Assembly: GCA_007126675.1 (NCBI GenBank)
Contig: SLAU01000196.1
Location: 1-12,794, forward strand
Length of the DNA stretch: 12,794 bases
Origin: Balneolaceae bacterium
GTDB taxonomy: Bacteria; Bacteroidota; Rhodothermia; Balneolales; Balneolaceae
Reading direction: 5' to 3'
In this document: positions 6,877-12,794 of the stretch, in pieces
Position numbering within the stretch: position 1 is the stretch's first letter
Layout of the letters: each line of letters starts with the position of its first letter
The notes under the pieces: generated by a model
Seen by the model: the letters and a program-made list of their open reading frames with translations, nothing else
The model's database searches: none
What the model was told of the DNA's origin: nothing
Program-made: the position numbers and the translations under genes

Positions 6877-6993
6877 CAGTAATAATTAATGCCTGATTTA
6901 CTTACAGTTTAGAATTTACATATCTGTTAATGTAAAATTCAAAGTTATCGTTTAAAAGTCAGTTTCAAAAAAAGAGATCTGAGAACTTTTTTC

Positions 6994-7001
6994 TATTTTT
7001 G
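6994..7001 (+). promoter_or_regulatory. Possible Bacteroidota -7 promoter box before the MFS gene
   Basis: TATTTTTG matches the TAnnTTTG -7 consensus of Bacteroidota housekeeping sigma factors and ends four nucleotides before the ATG at 7006. If real, the transcript would be leaderless or nearly so, which fits the absence of a Shine-Dalgarno site. A matching -33 TTTG at 17-23 bp spacing is not present; the nearest is TTTC at 6963-6966, about 27 bp away. The call is weak. Confidence 0.22.
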
Positions 7002-7005
7002 GCGC

Positions 7006-8259
7006 ATGAAGAAATACCTGGCCTACGGAATCCTGCTGCTTTTAATGCTCATCTACATCAACAGTTTTTTTGTTCGGCAAATTGTTGCTGTTCTCGGGGT
7101 TGATATCCGCGAAGCATTCACTCTCAGCAACTTTCAGGTAGGCTTGTTGTATGGAACAGCATTTTCATTTATTTATGCAGTTGCCGGGATTCCGATGGGC
7201 AGACTCGCCGATCTTACATCACGTAAGTGGATGATTATAACCGGCCTTGCAGTCTGGAGCTTTATGACGGTTATTAGCGGATTCGCAACCTCATTTATAT
7301 TTCTGATTGTTGCCCGCTTGTTTGTTGGGCTGAGCCAGGCTATGCTAAGTCCCGCTGTATATTCCTACCTGGCAGACCTGTTTTCACCAGAAAAACGAGC
7401 AACCGTATTTTCAATTTACGCAGGTGGTATTTTCATAGGTGTAGGGCTTTCTTTTCTTATTGGGGGCCAGGTTGCACAGCATTATAGCTGGGAAACGGCA
7501 ATGATATGGGCAGGTATTCCCGGATTGCTTCTTGTGCCCATAGCTGCCTGGCTGATTCGTGAACCTGAACGAATCAAAAAAAGAGATTATGAATTTGAGA
7601 CAACCATAATCAGTGAATTGCGGATAATCCTCAGAAAAAAAGCAGTACAATATCACCTGCTCGGGTTTGCATGCCTTGCTTGCACAGGTTACACAATTTT
7701 GGCATTTGCAGGCACCATTTTTAATGATGTATTTGGCCGGGCTGATCTAACATCACAATTCGGCTGGTTTATTCTTGGAGTTTCTTTAACTGTGATGCTG
7801 ATGGGAAAAATTTCGGATAAGCTCGCAGCATCTACACCATCGCGCAGGTTTTGGGCAGGTTATGTTGCAGCGCTTGGCGGATTGCCATTGTATGCCTTTG
7901 GCTTATTTACCTCAGACGCACAGTGGGCACTGCTTTTCATCGGAACCGGTGTTTTGATTTCATCATCTTATAACGGTGTTGCCGCAGCGCTTATCCAGTA
8001 TTTTGTTACCCAAAAACAACGCGCCCTTGCAGGTGGTTTGTACCTGTTTGTAATAAGCATTGCCGGTTTTGGATTAGGGCCACCTGCCGCAGGATGGCTG
8101 ATGGATTCGGTATTTACCGGAACATACGCACCTTCTTTAGCTGTTTTTATGGTGATGATTGTGTGCAGTACGGTTGCAACAATTTCATTTGCGATGGCTA
8201 TTAAACACTACCACAGAGACAGCGTGAATCAGTATAGTATCAGGGTTGCAAACAAGTAA
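7006..8259 (+). CDS. Major facilitator superfamily transporter (spinster-like)
   Basis: A 417-residue polytopic membrane protein with about 12 predicted helices, a usual MFS length. The motif A loop between helices 2 and 3 is GRLADLTSRK (65-74), close to G-x-L-a-D-r-x-G-r-k. Helix 4 contains ARLFVGLSQAMLSPAVYSYLADLF, typical of spinster-like and related proton-coupled carriers, and the central loop after IREPERIKKRDYE links the two halves. The second half has a weaker motif A copy, MGKISDKLAAS. The substrate cannot be predicted from sequence. Spinster-like bacterial members are mostly uncharacterised. Its ATG is preceded by AT-rich sequence with no Shine-Dalgarno site. The DUF368 gene follows 57 bp downstream on the same strand, so the two may be co-transcribed. 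Confidence 0.88.
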   Translation: MKKYLAYGILLLLMLIYINSFFVRQIVAVLGVDIREAFTLSNFQVGLLYGTAFSFIYAVAGIPMGRLADLTSRKWMIITGLAVWSFMTVISGFATSFIFLIVARLFVGLSQAMLSPAVYSYLADLFSPEKRATVFSIYAGGIFIGVGLSFLIGGQVAQHYSWETAMIWAGIPGLLLVPIAAWLIREPERIKKRDYEFETTIISELRIILRKKAVQYHLLGFACLACTGYTILAFAGTIFNDVFGRADLTSQFGWFILGVSLTVMLMGKISDKLAASTPSRRFWAGYVAALGGLPLYAFGLFTSDAQWALLFIGTGVLISSSYNGVAAALIQYFVTQKQRALAGGLYLFVISIAGFGLGPPAAGWLMDSVFTGTYAPSLAVFMVMIVCSTVATISFAMAIKHYHRDSVNQYSIRVANK

Positions 8260-8316
8260 CTCTATCCGTAACCTTTTGCTGCATTTTGAGCGGCACAATT
8301 AAATTATTTTTTAAAC

Positions 8317-9417
8317 TTGAGCAATAACGAAGAAAAAGAATCTCAAAAAGACCTGACCCGCTGGAGGGAATCTCCTTATATCATCATAAAAGGATTTCTG
8401 ATGGGTTCTGCCGATATTGTACCCGGTGTTAGCGGAGGGACAATGGCACTGATTACAGGCATCTATTATCGCTTAATCGATGCCATAAAAAGTGCAAACT
8501 CCGAGCTGGTTAAAAAAGCACTAAAATTCCAGATTAAAGATCTCTTCCAGATACTCCACTGGAAATTTTTGCTGCTTCTGTTTATCGGTATTTTTGGTGC
8601 GATAGGGTTTTTTACAAGGATTGTCCCCCTGCAGATTTACATGTTTACACACACTGAAATTGTGTATGGACTATTTTTCGGTTTAATTGTCGGCTCTATT
8701 TTTCTTCTAATTGCTGAGATCGCATTCAAATACTGGACATGGAAGTATGCATTGCCTCTTATAGCAGGTGCGGTATTCGGTTTCTGGATTGTGACACTTG
8801 TTCCTGCAGATACACCTGAAACCTTTTTCTTTGTGCTGCTTAGCGGAGCCATTGCGATTTGTGCAATGATACTTCCGGGAATATCCGGCTCCTATATTCT
8901 GCTGATTCTCCGCAAATATGATTACATATTAACCCAGCTTGGAAATATCGGAACAGCTGATACAATGGAGGCAGCCATCAATCTGATACCGTTTTTTATA
9001 GGATGTGTGGTTGGGCTTGCATTATTTGCGCGGTTGCTGTCATGGTTTTTGAAACGTCATTATTTCTTCACAATACTTGTACTTGTTGGTTTTTTAGTGG
9101 GATCGCTTTACGTAATATGGCCGTATCAGGAGCGCGAATATCACGATACTGTGCGATCTGTTGAAACACTTTCTGTTAATGATCCGCTGGTGCAGGAGTT
9201 AAAAGAAAGAGAAGTAAAGCCCGACCTGCCTGAGTTTTACCGGATAAAGAATATTGTAGATGAGACAGCAGAAGTTGAAAGGGTTTCAAGAAATTTGGTA
9301 AGTGCAAAACCGGTTATTCCGAAAGCTGATAATGACATGGATATTCGCGGTGGAATTATTGGTATGGTTTGTGGTTTATTGATGATCTGGTTTATTTCAT
9401 TTTTAAGAAAAACATAA
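8317..9417 (+). CDS. popT: DUF368 family polyprenyl-phosphate translocase (PopT-type)
   Basis: DUF368 proteins (PopT in Staphylococcus aureus and Vibrio cholerae) are reported to return undecaprenyl phosphate to the cytoplasmic leaflet, recycling the lipid carrier for cell-wall and glycan synthesis. The 366-residue protein shows the family's duplicated signature: DIVPGVSGGTMA (33-44) and MILPGISGSYIL (184-195), with multiple membrane helices. Between the penultimate and last helices lies an unusually long hydrophilic loop of about 70 residues (270-343), which explains a length above the usual 270-310. The start is TTG at 8317: the frame is open back to a stop at 8287 without ATG or GTG, and the next ATG at 8401 would remove the conserved lead-in to the first signature. 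It follows the MFS gene by 57 bp. Its carrier-recycling role fits the polyprenyl-phosphate enzymes at 2076-4214, though it is in a separate unit. Confidence 0.9.
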   Translation: MSNNEEKESQKDLTRWRESPYIIIKGFLMGSADIVPGVSGGTMALITGIYYRLIDAIKSANSELVKKALKFQIKDLFQILHWKFLLLLFIGIFGAIGFFTRIVPLQIYMFTHTEIVYGLFFGLIVGSIFLLIAEIAFKYWTWKYALPLIAGAVFGFWIVTLVPADTPETFFFVLLSGAIAICAMILPGISGSYILLILRKYDYILTQLGNIGTADTMEAAINLIPFFIGCVVGLALFARLLSWFLKRHYFFTILVLVGFLVGSLYVIWPYQEREYHDTVRSVETLSVNDPLVQELKEREVKPDLPEFYRIKNIVDETAEVERVSRNLVSAKPVIPKADNDMDIRGGIIGMVCGLLMIWFISFLRKT

Positions 9418-9500
9418 ATATGTATAGCTTATGGCTTACATTGATTTACATAAACTATTCACAATTATTTTGTACTTTTTTATTACACAAAAGAACTAAC

Positions 9501-9508
9501 AAAGGAGG
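9501..9508 (+). promoter_or_regulatory. Near-perfect Shine-Dalgarno site for the universal stress protein gene
   Basis: AAAGGAGG, followed by two more G residues, lies six nucleotides before the ATG at 9515. It matches the anti-Shine-Dalgarno almost perfectly and stands out because most other starts here have no such site. It suggests a highly translated gene and fixes the start. Confidence 0.8.
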
Positions 9509-9514
9509 GGTACA

Positions 9515-10498
9515 ATGATCCGTTTTAATAAAATTTTGGTTCCTACAGATTTCTCTAAAGGTGCAGAAGGGGCATATTCGGCAGCTCAAAAAATTGCAGA
9601 CATTTTTGGGGGTAAAGTAGACTTTCTGCATGTTGTACCAACTGTTAAATATCTGAACGAGAGCCTTAAGCGATTGGGTGCGCCTGTGGATATTGATAAA
9701 GATGTATTTCCTAAAGTTTTTGAAGAAGCTGAGCATAAACTTAAGAAAGGAATGACCCAATATTTGAAGGATAAAAATATGGGGGAATATAAAGTTGTGA
9801 CCGATCGAAAACCCTCTGAAACCATTGCTAACTACGCTTCTAAGAACGACTATGATTTGATAGTGATTGGTGCTAAAGGCGCAGATGAAACTTCATTTAT
9901 GCGAGGCAGTACTACTGAGAAAGTGATCAGAAAATCGAAAGTGCCGGTCTTTTCGATTGAGGGTCGCTTGGATGCGAGTAAGATCAAAAATATTGTGATC
10001 CCTACAGATGCATCAAAGATTTCTTTTGCTGCATTTCCTATGGCAGTAGCACTTGCTGATACATTTAAAGCCAAACTAACATTGCTGCATGTTGTTGAGC
10101 TTTATGGAAAGACCAGTCCGGTTGGCGGGAAAACATCCAAGGGCGAATTGGTAGGGATATATGAAAGCCTGATCGATATGCTGAACACGTTTTTGGATGA
10201 ACAAGGTATCGATTCCGTACATGTTCAAAGAAGCGGTGTGGTTTTTGAGGATGAGGTTACAATCTCTGATGGAGAAAACAGCCGGAGCGTGCCACTGAAT
10301 ACAAAAATTCTGAAAGGTATCTCTGCACATTATGAGATTGAATCATATACAGCCGAAAGTGCTGATATGCTGATAATGGCAACTCACGGGCACAGCGGAT
10401 TTGCACATTTGGTTCTTGGCTCAACAGCCGAGAAGGTTGCCCAGTATGTGTCGAAGCCGGTGATTACCGTAAGGCCCGATAAGTCGCTTTTTAAATAA
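9515..10498 (+). CDS. Tandem-domain universal stress protein
   Basis: A 327-residue cytoplasmic protein made of two UspA-type domains: about 1-148, beginning FNKILVPTDFS, and about 156-321, beginning KNIVIPTDAS. Such proteins bind ATP or act as stress-adaptation factors. The ATP-loop consensus is G-x2-G-x9-G-(S/T). Domain 1 has IGAKGADETSFMRGST (118-133), with only eight residues between the second and third glycines. Domain 2 has MATHGHSGFAHLVLGST (288-304), with correct x9 spacing but Ala in place of the first Gly. One or both sites may therefore bind nucleotide imperfectly. A run of hydrophilic residues (about 193-265) enlarges domain 2. A very strong Shine-Dalgarno site supports the start. 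The gene is 97 bp after the DUF368 gene and probably has its own promoter, though I cannot point to a clear one. Confidence 0.93.
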   Translation: MIRFNKILVPTDFSKGAEGAYSAAQKIADIFGGKVDFLHVVPTVKYLNESLKRLGAPVDIDKDVFPKVFEEAEHKLKKGMTQYLKDKNMGEYKVVTDRKPSETIANYASKNDYDLIVIGAKGADETSFMRGSTTEKVIRKSKVPVFSIEGRLDASKIKNIVIPTDASKISFAAFPMAVALADTFKAKLTLLHVVELYGKTSPVGGKTSKGELVGIYESLIDMLNTFLDEQGIDSVHVQRSGVVFEDEVTISDGENSRSVPLNTKILKGISAHYEIESYTAESADMLIMATHGHSGFAHLVLGSTAEKVAQYVSKPVITVRPDKSLFK

Positions 10499-10525
10499 AT
10501 AAAAAGTTTTCGCAGTTACTGGTAA

Positions 10526-10540
10526 TGCTTTTTCAAAGCA
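10526..10540. other. Small hairpin after the universal stress protein gene
   Basis: TGCTTT-TTC-AAAGCA forms a 6-bp stem with a 3-nt loop, 28 bp after the stop codon. It lacks a following T-run, so it is only a weak candidate for a transcription terminator or mRNA 3'-end stabiliser. Confidence 0.3.
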
Positions 10541-10680
10541 GGTGAATAACGGAAAAAATTTTTATAGTCTTCTTATTTAAGAGAGAAAAAAAGAAGTATC
10601 ATCTTTAAAAAAGCAGCTTTTTGATCGAAGTCCTGATATAGGTATACAGAAATATACAGGTAGTAATAATTTTAAATAGA

Positions 10681-10688
10681 GGGAGGAG
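10681..10688 (+). promoter_or_regulatory. Strong Shine-Dalgarno-like site before a possible upstream small ORF
   Basis: GGGAGGAG lies 53 nt before the lipoprotein ATG, too far to serve it directly. It is well placed for a TTG at 10695 (six codons, ending at 10715) or an ATG at 10699 (35 codons, overlapping the start of the lipoprotein gene in another frame). It could mark a leader ORF or be a chance purine run. Confidence 0.35.
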
Positions 10689-10741
10689 TACATCTTGGAT
10701 GAGCATAAAAGGTGATAAATCAAAACTAAAATCGGAGAACC

Positions 10742-11257
10742 ATGAAAAAAATAATTTTGCTTCTGCTTTTAGCGTCACTATTACTCAGTATCCAGTCATG
10801 TTCTGATAGTACGAGTCCAGATTTTTCAGCAGGTATTGATACTGAAATAATACTGAGCTTACGATATTTTGACGATTACAATAATCCAAAGTGGCCGGAT
10901 GTAACAATTATTGCAGATATACAAAGCCAAAATGGTCCATTTATTTTTCATGAAGTAGAAAAAGTTGCCAGCGGCCAGAGTTTTTGGAAAATATATGAAG
11001 ATCCCTATCGCTTGGCTGCAGGTGATATAATGCAGTTCACTGTTTATGTTGATGATAATGATTTCAGAACTCCAAAAATACCTCTGCGAGAAACTGATTT
11101 TTATCACTCTGATGGTGATGATGAGCATCTCAGAGAGTTAGGTGTTTCTTTTACTGCCAGATATTTTGCAGTAAGAGATGAATTTGATTTAAGGGTATAT
11201 ATATATGGAAATGTAGAAAGGGAATTAAGATTTGAAAATGTACAGAGAGAATATTGA
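10742..11257 (+). CDS. Hypothetical lipoprotein
   Basis: I do not recognise a family. The 171-residue product starts with KK followed by a hydrophobic stretch and ends its signal sequence with L-S-I-Q-S-C, a plausible though imperfect lipobox with the lipidated Cys at residue 20. It should therefore be membrane-anchored outside the cytoplasm. The mature part begins SDSTSPDFS and is rich in acidic and aromatic residues with alternating hydrophobic patterns (LSLRYFDDY, DIMQFTVYVDD, FDLRVYIYGN) that suggest a beta-sandwich-like fold of about 145 residues. CGGAG four nucleotides before the ATG could act as a ribosome-binding site. Base composition is lower in G+C than its neighbours. Downstream are a decayed MITE end and a strong terminator, so it is probably a single-gene unit. 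Confidence 0.75.
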   Translation: MKKIILLLLLASLLLSIQSCSDSTSPDFSAGIDTEIILSLRYFDDYNNPKWPDVTIIADIQSQNGPFIFHEVEKVASGQSFWKIYEDPYRLAAGDIMQFTVYVDDNDFRTPKIPLRETDFYHSDGDDEHLRELGVSFTARYFAVRDEFDLRVYIYGNVERELRFENVQREY

Positions 11258-11308
11258 TCCTGTACTGCTCCAGTAAGGATAAGTAAATTAGCAGACGGCT
11301 GATTAGAG

Positions 11309-11375
11309 TGGGTCAGAAAGATGAATCTAAATTATTTAAGCGAAATTCGATGAATTATACCTTTCTGGAAAGCCA
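11309..11375. repeat. Right-end fragment of the MITE-like element (copy B)
   Basis: An ungapped match to 1949-2015, in the same orientation, with 11 differences in 67 positions by hand count. The shared core AAATTATTTAAGCGAAATT is almost invariant. The right terminus reads CCTTTCTGGAAAGCC, a diverged form of the CTTTTTGGACAGCC end. No matching left terminal repeat is visible upstream, so this looks like an old truncated copy. It lies after the lipoprotein gene and before the terminator. Confidence 0.75.
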
Positions 11376-11463
11376 CGAGACAAAATGAAAATTAATGGCA
11401 ACAAATTTTATTGATTATTCAGCTTCTCCAAAATAGTTTCAGTTAAAACAAAAAATATATAAT

Positions 11464-11499
11464 AAAAAGGGCATCTTCATTTTAGAAGATGCCCTTTTT
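11464..11499. terminator. Strong bidirectional intrinsic terminator
   Basis: A perfect 15-bp stem AAAAAGGGCATCTTC / GAAGATGCCCTTTTT surrounds the six-base loop ATTTTA. The GC-containing part is flanked by A5 and T5, so it can terminate transcription on either strand. On the plus strand it ends the lipoprotein transcript and insulates the M16 peptidase gene. Confidence 0.92.
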
Positions 11500-11668
11500 A
11501 TAATCTGGCGAAATCAATTTTTCATTTAATTGATTTGCCTTATAATAGATTTCGTGAAAAATAATTTTCAATGGAAAAAGTTTAAAAGAATTAAGTACTT
11601 TTTTGAATCCTATCTTATTCAAACTCGTAGTGGGAAGTGTTCATCAAAATTTAAACAAAACAGATTAC

Positions 11669-12794
11669 ATGAAACGAAGAAAAAAACAGTTTACCCGATG
11701 GATTGCCGGGCTGGCTCTATTTTTATTTATGGTACCGGCCGCTGCTATAAGTCAAAATCTCGAAGCATTTTCAGAGAATGTTACCGAGTTTACTCTTGAT
11801 AATGGCCTCCACTTCATTATCGTAGAACGAAGTGTGGCACCAACTGCTCACTTTTTTACACTTGTGGATGTTGGGTCTGCCAATGAACCTGTTGGCCGAA
11901 CCGGCATTGCTCATATCTATGAGCATATGGTGTTTAAGGGAAGTAAAACAATTGGGACCACCAATTACGAAGAGGAAGTTAAATACATCAACCAGATGGA
12001 TGATGCGTATATGGCCTGGCTGAGAGAGTACAATAAGTTTGAACCGGATGAGGAAAAGCTTGAAGAACTTTGGGAGCGATTTGAGCAATTACAGGAAAAA
12101 GCAGGAGAATTTGTTGTGAACAACGAGTTCACACAAATTATTGAACGCGAGGGAGCTACCGGTGTTAATGCATTTGCTTCGACTGATGCAACCGGTTATT
12201 TCTACAGCTTGCCGCAAAACAAAGCAGAATTATGGTTCATGCTCGAAGCAGACAGATTTATGAATCCTGTAATGCGCGAATTCTATGTTGAGAAAGATGT
12301 GATTTTTGAAGAGCGCCGAATGCGTACGGATTCAAATCCTTTTGGAAGGCTTATTGAAGAGTTTACTGCCACCGCCTTTTCCGCACATCCTTACAAAAAT
12401 CCTGTAGTAGGCTGGCCTTCAGATATCAGAAACACCACAATTGCTGATACATGGGAGTATCATGAAAAGTTTTATGCTCCCTCCAGCTTTACAGTGACCA
12501 TCGTTGGTGATGTGGATGCTGCCGAAATGAAAAGGCTCGCTGAGAAATATTTTGGCCCGATGCCATACCGTGATCCCGCTCCGGAACTGTTGGTTGAAGA
12601 ACCGGAACAGAGAGGGGAGCGTCGGCTTGTAATTGAAGAGCGATCGCAGCCTATTTATATGGAAGGGTATCATACGGTAAATAATCAGCACCCCGATTAC
12701 CAGGCATTAAATTTACTTGCCAATATTTTAACTGAAGGAAGAACCTCAAGGCTCTACAGAAGAATGGTTGTGGAAGAGCAAACAGCTCTGCAGG
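11669..12794 (+). CDS. M16 family zinc metallopeptidase, N-terminal part (3' end outside window)
   Basis: The frame opens at ATG 11669 and stays open to the right edge (375 residues). It has a positively charged start (MKRRKKQ), a hydrophobic segment and a likely signal-peptidase site after PAAA (about residue 26), so it is exported. The inverted zinc motif H-x-x-E-H is HIYEH (82-86), with Glu85 as catalytic base. The third ligand is probably Glu214 in DVIFEERRM. Between them lies an insert of roughly 50 residues (about 106-155), charged and heptad-like (EEKLEELWERFEQLQEKAGEF), which probably forms a helical hairpin. The later NPVVGWPSD (244-252) and FTVTIVGDV blocks are typical of M16B/M16C peptidases. 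Exported M16 enzymes degrade peptides in the periplasm, and the full protein usually has two or more M16 domains. The ATG has no Shine-Dalgarno site. Confidence 0.93.
   Translation, partial: MKRRKKQFTRWIAGLALFLFMVPAAAISQNLEAFSENVTEFTLDNGLHFIIVERSVAPTAHFFTLVDVGSANEPVGRTGIAHIYEHMVFKGSKTIGTTNYEEEVKYINQMDDAYMAWLREYNKFEPDEEKLEELWERFEQLQEKAGEFVVNNEFTQIIEREGATGVNAFASTDATGYFYSLPQNKAELWFMLEADRFMNPVMREFYVEKDVIFEERRMRTDSNPFGRLIEEFTATAFSAHPYKNPVVGWPSDIRNTTIADTWEYHEKFYAPSSFTVTIVGDVDAAEMKRLAEKYFGPMPYRDPAPELLVEEPEQRGERRLVIEERSQPIYMEGYHTVNNQHPDYQALNLLANILTEGRTSRLYRRMVVEEQTALQ

Larger units (their letters stand above)
11258..11668. other. Intergenic region between the lipoprotein and M16 peptidase genes
   Basis: This 411-bp AT-rich stretch contains the decayed MITE end (11309-11375), the hairpin terminator (11464-11499) and about 170 bp of leader before the peptidase gene. 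Candidate promoter boxes there (TATAAT at 11541-11546, TAATTTTC at 11562-11569) lack well-spaced partners, so I do not call a promoter. The ORF reading 11530-11799 in another frame is a shadow of the peptidase gene. Confidence 0.55.

Noticed and set aside
2076..9417. A single polyprenyl-phosphate gene system spanning the window
   Set aside because: The carrier-related genes are in two separate units with unrelated minus-strand repair and MEMO genes between them, so a dedicated system is not supported.
9455..9760. 101-codon minus-strand ORF across the universal stress protein start
   Set aside because: It covers the Shine-Dalgarno site and N-terminus of a strong gene and its product matches nothing I recognise.
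11530..11799. 89-codon plus-strand ORF before and over the start of the M16 peptidase gene
   Set aside because: It overlaps the signal peptide region of the peptidase in another frame, has no recognisable motif, and reads through an AT-rich leader.
1..12794. CRISPR array, tRNA, rRNA or prophage genes
   Set aside because: No regularly spaced repeats, no cloverleaf or rRNA-like stretches, and no phage or integrase proteins were seen.

Overview
The window looks like chromosomal DNA from a Balneolota/Rhodothermota-type bacterium (Bacteroidota superphylum), roughly 40-45% G+C. This placement is inferred from the gene content (two-domain universal stress protein, M16 peptidase, DUF368 protein, Bacteroidota-style Tgt) and from the AT-rich leaders that mostly lack Shine-Dalgarno sites. 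No phylogenetic test could be run. Most genes are ordinary core or envelope genes. I see no prophage, CRISPR array, tRNA or rRNA.

Layout. (1) Positions 1-614: the 3' end of a polysaccharide-type gene with a sugar-transferase-like C-terminus that appears catalytically dead. It converges on tgt (611-1738, minus), and the two stop codons share a TTAA. (2) Positions 1739-2075: an intergenic region holding a 155-bp MITE-like element with imperfect terminal inverted repeats. (3) Positions 2076-4724: a plus-strand run of a polyprenyl glycosylphosphotransferase, a dolichol/polyprenol-phosphate-mannose-synthase-like GT2 with a coupled start, and a small DoxX-like membrane protein. (4) Positions 4725-4961: a convergent gap holding a compact set of nested hairpins that looks like a REP-type repeat. 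(5) Positions 4962-6876, minus: nth (endonuclease III) followed by an 11-bp-overlapping MEMO1/AmrB-family gene with an extra N-terminal domain. (6) Positions 7006-9417, plus: an MFS transporter and a DUF368 (PopT-type) polyprenyl-phosphate translocase. (7) Positions 9515-10498: a tandem-domain universal stress protein with a near-perfect Shine-Dalgarno site. (8) Positions 10742-11257: an unrecognised lipoprotein. (9) Positions 11258-11668: a decayed second copy of the MITE right end, a strong 15-bp-stem terminator, and the leader of the last gene. (10) From 11669 to the right edge: the 5' part of an M16 zinc peptidase gene.

Shared theme. Three genes handle polyprenyl-phosphate chemistry: the phosphoglycosyl transferase loads sugar-phosphate on the lipid carrier, the DPM1-like enzyme makes a polyprenyl-phosphate-sugar, and DUF368 proteins return the carrier across the membrane. 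They are not in one operon, so the link is thematic.

I did not find a convincing undescribed multi-gene system. The observations most worth following are the non-standard iron-sulfur and helix-hairpin-helix motifs in Nth, the fused N-terminal domain on the MEMO protein, the missing Zn-ligand cysteines in Tgt, the dyad-less sugar transferase, the two related intergenic elements, and the several forced TTG start codons.
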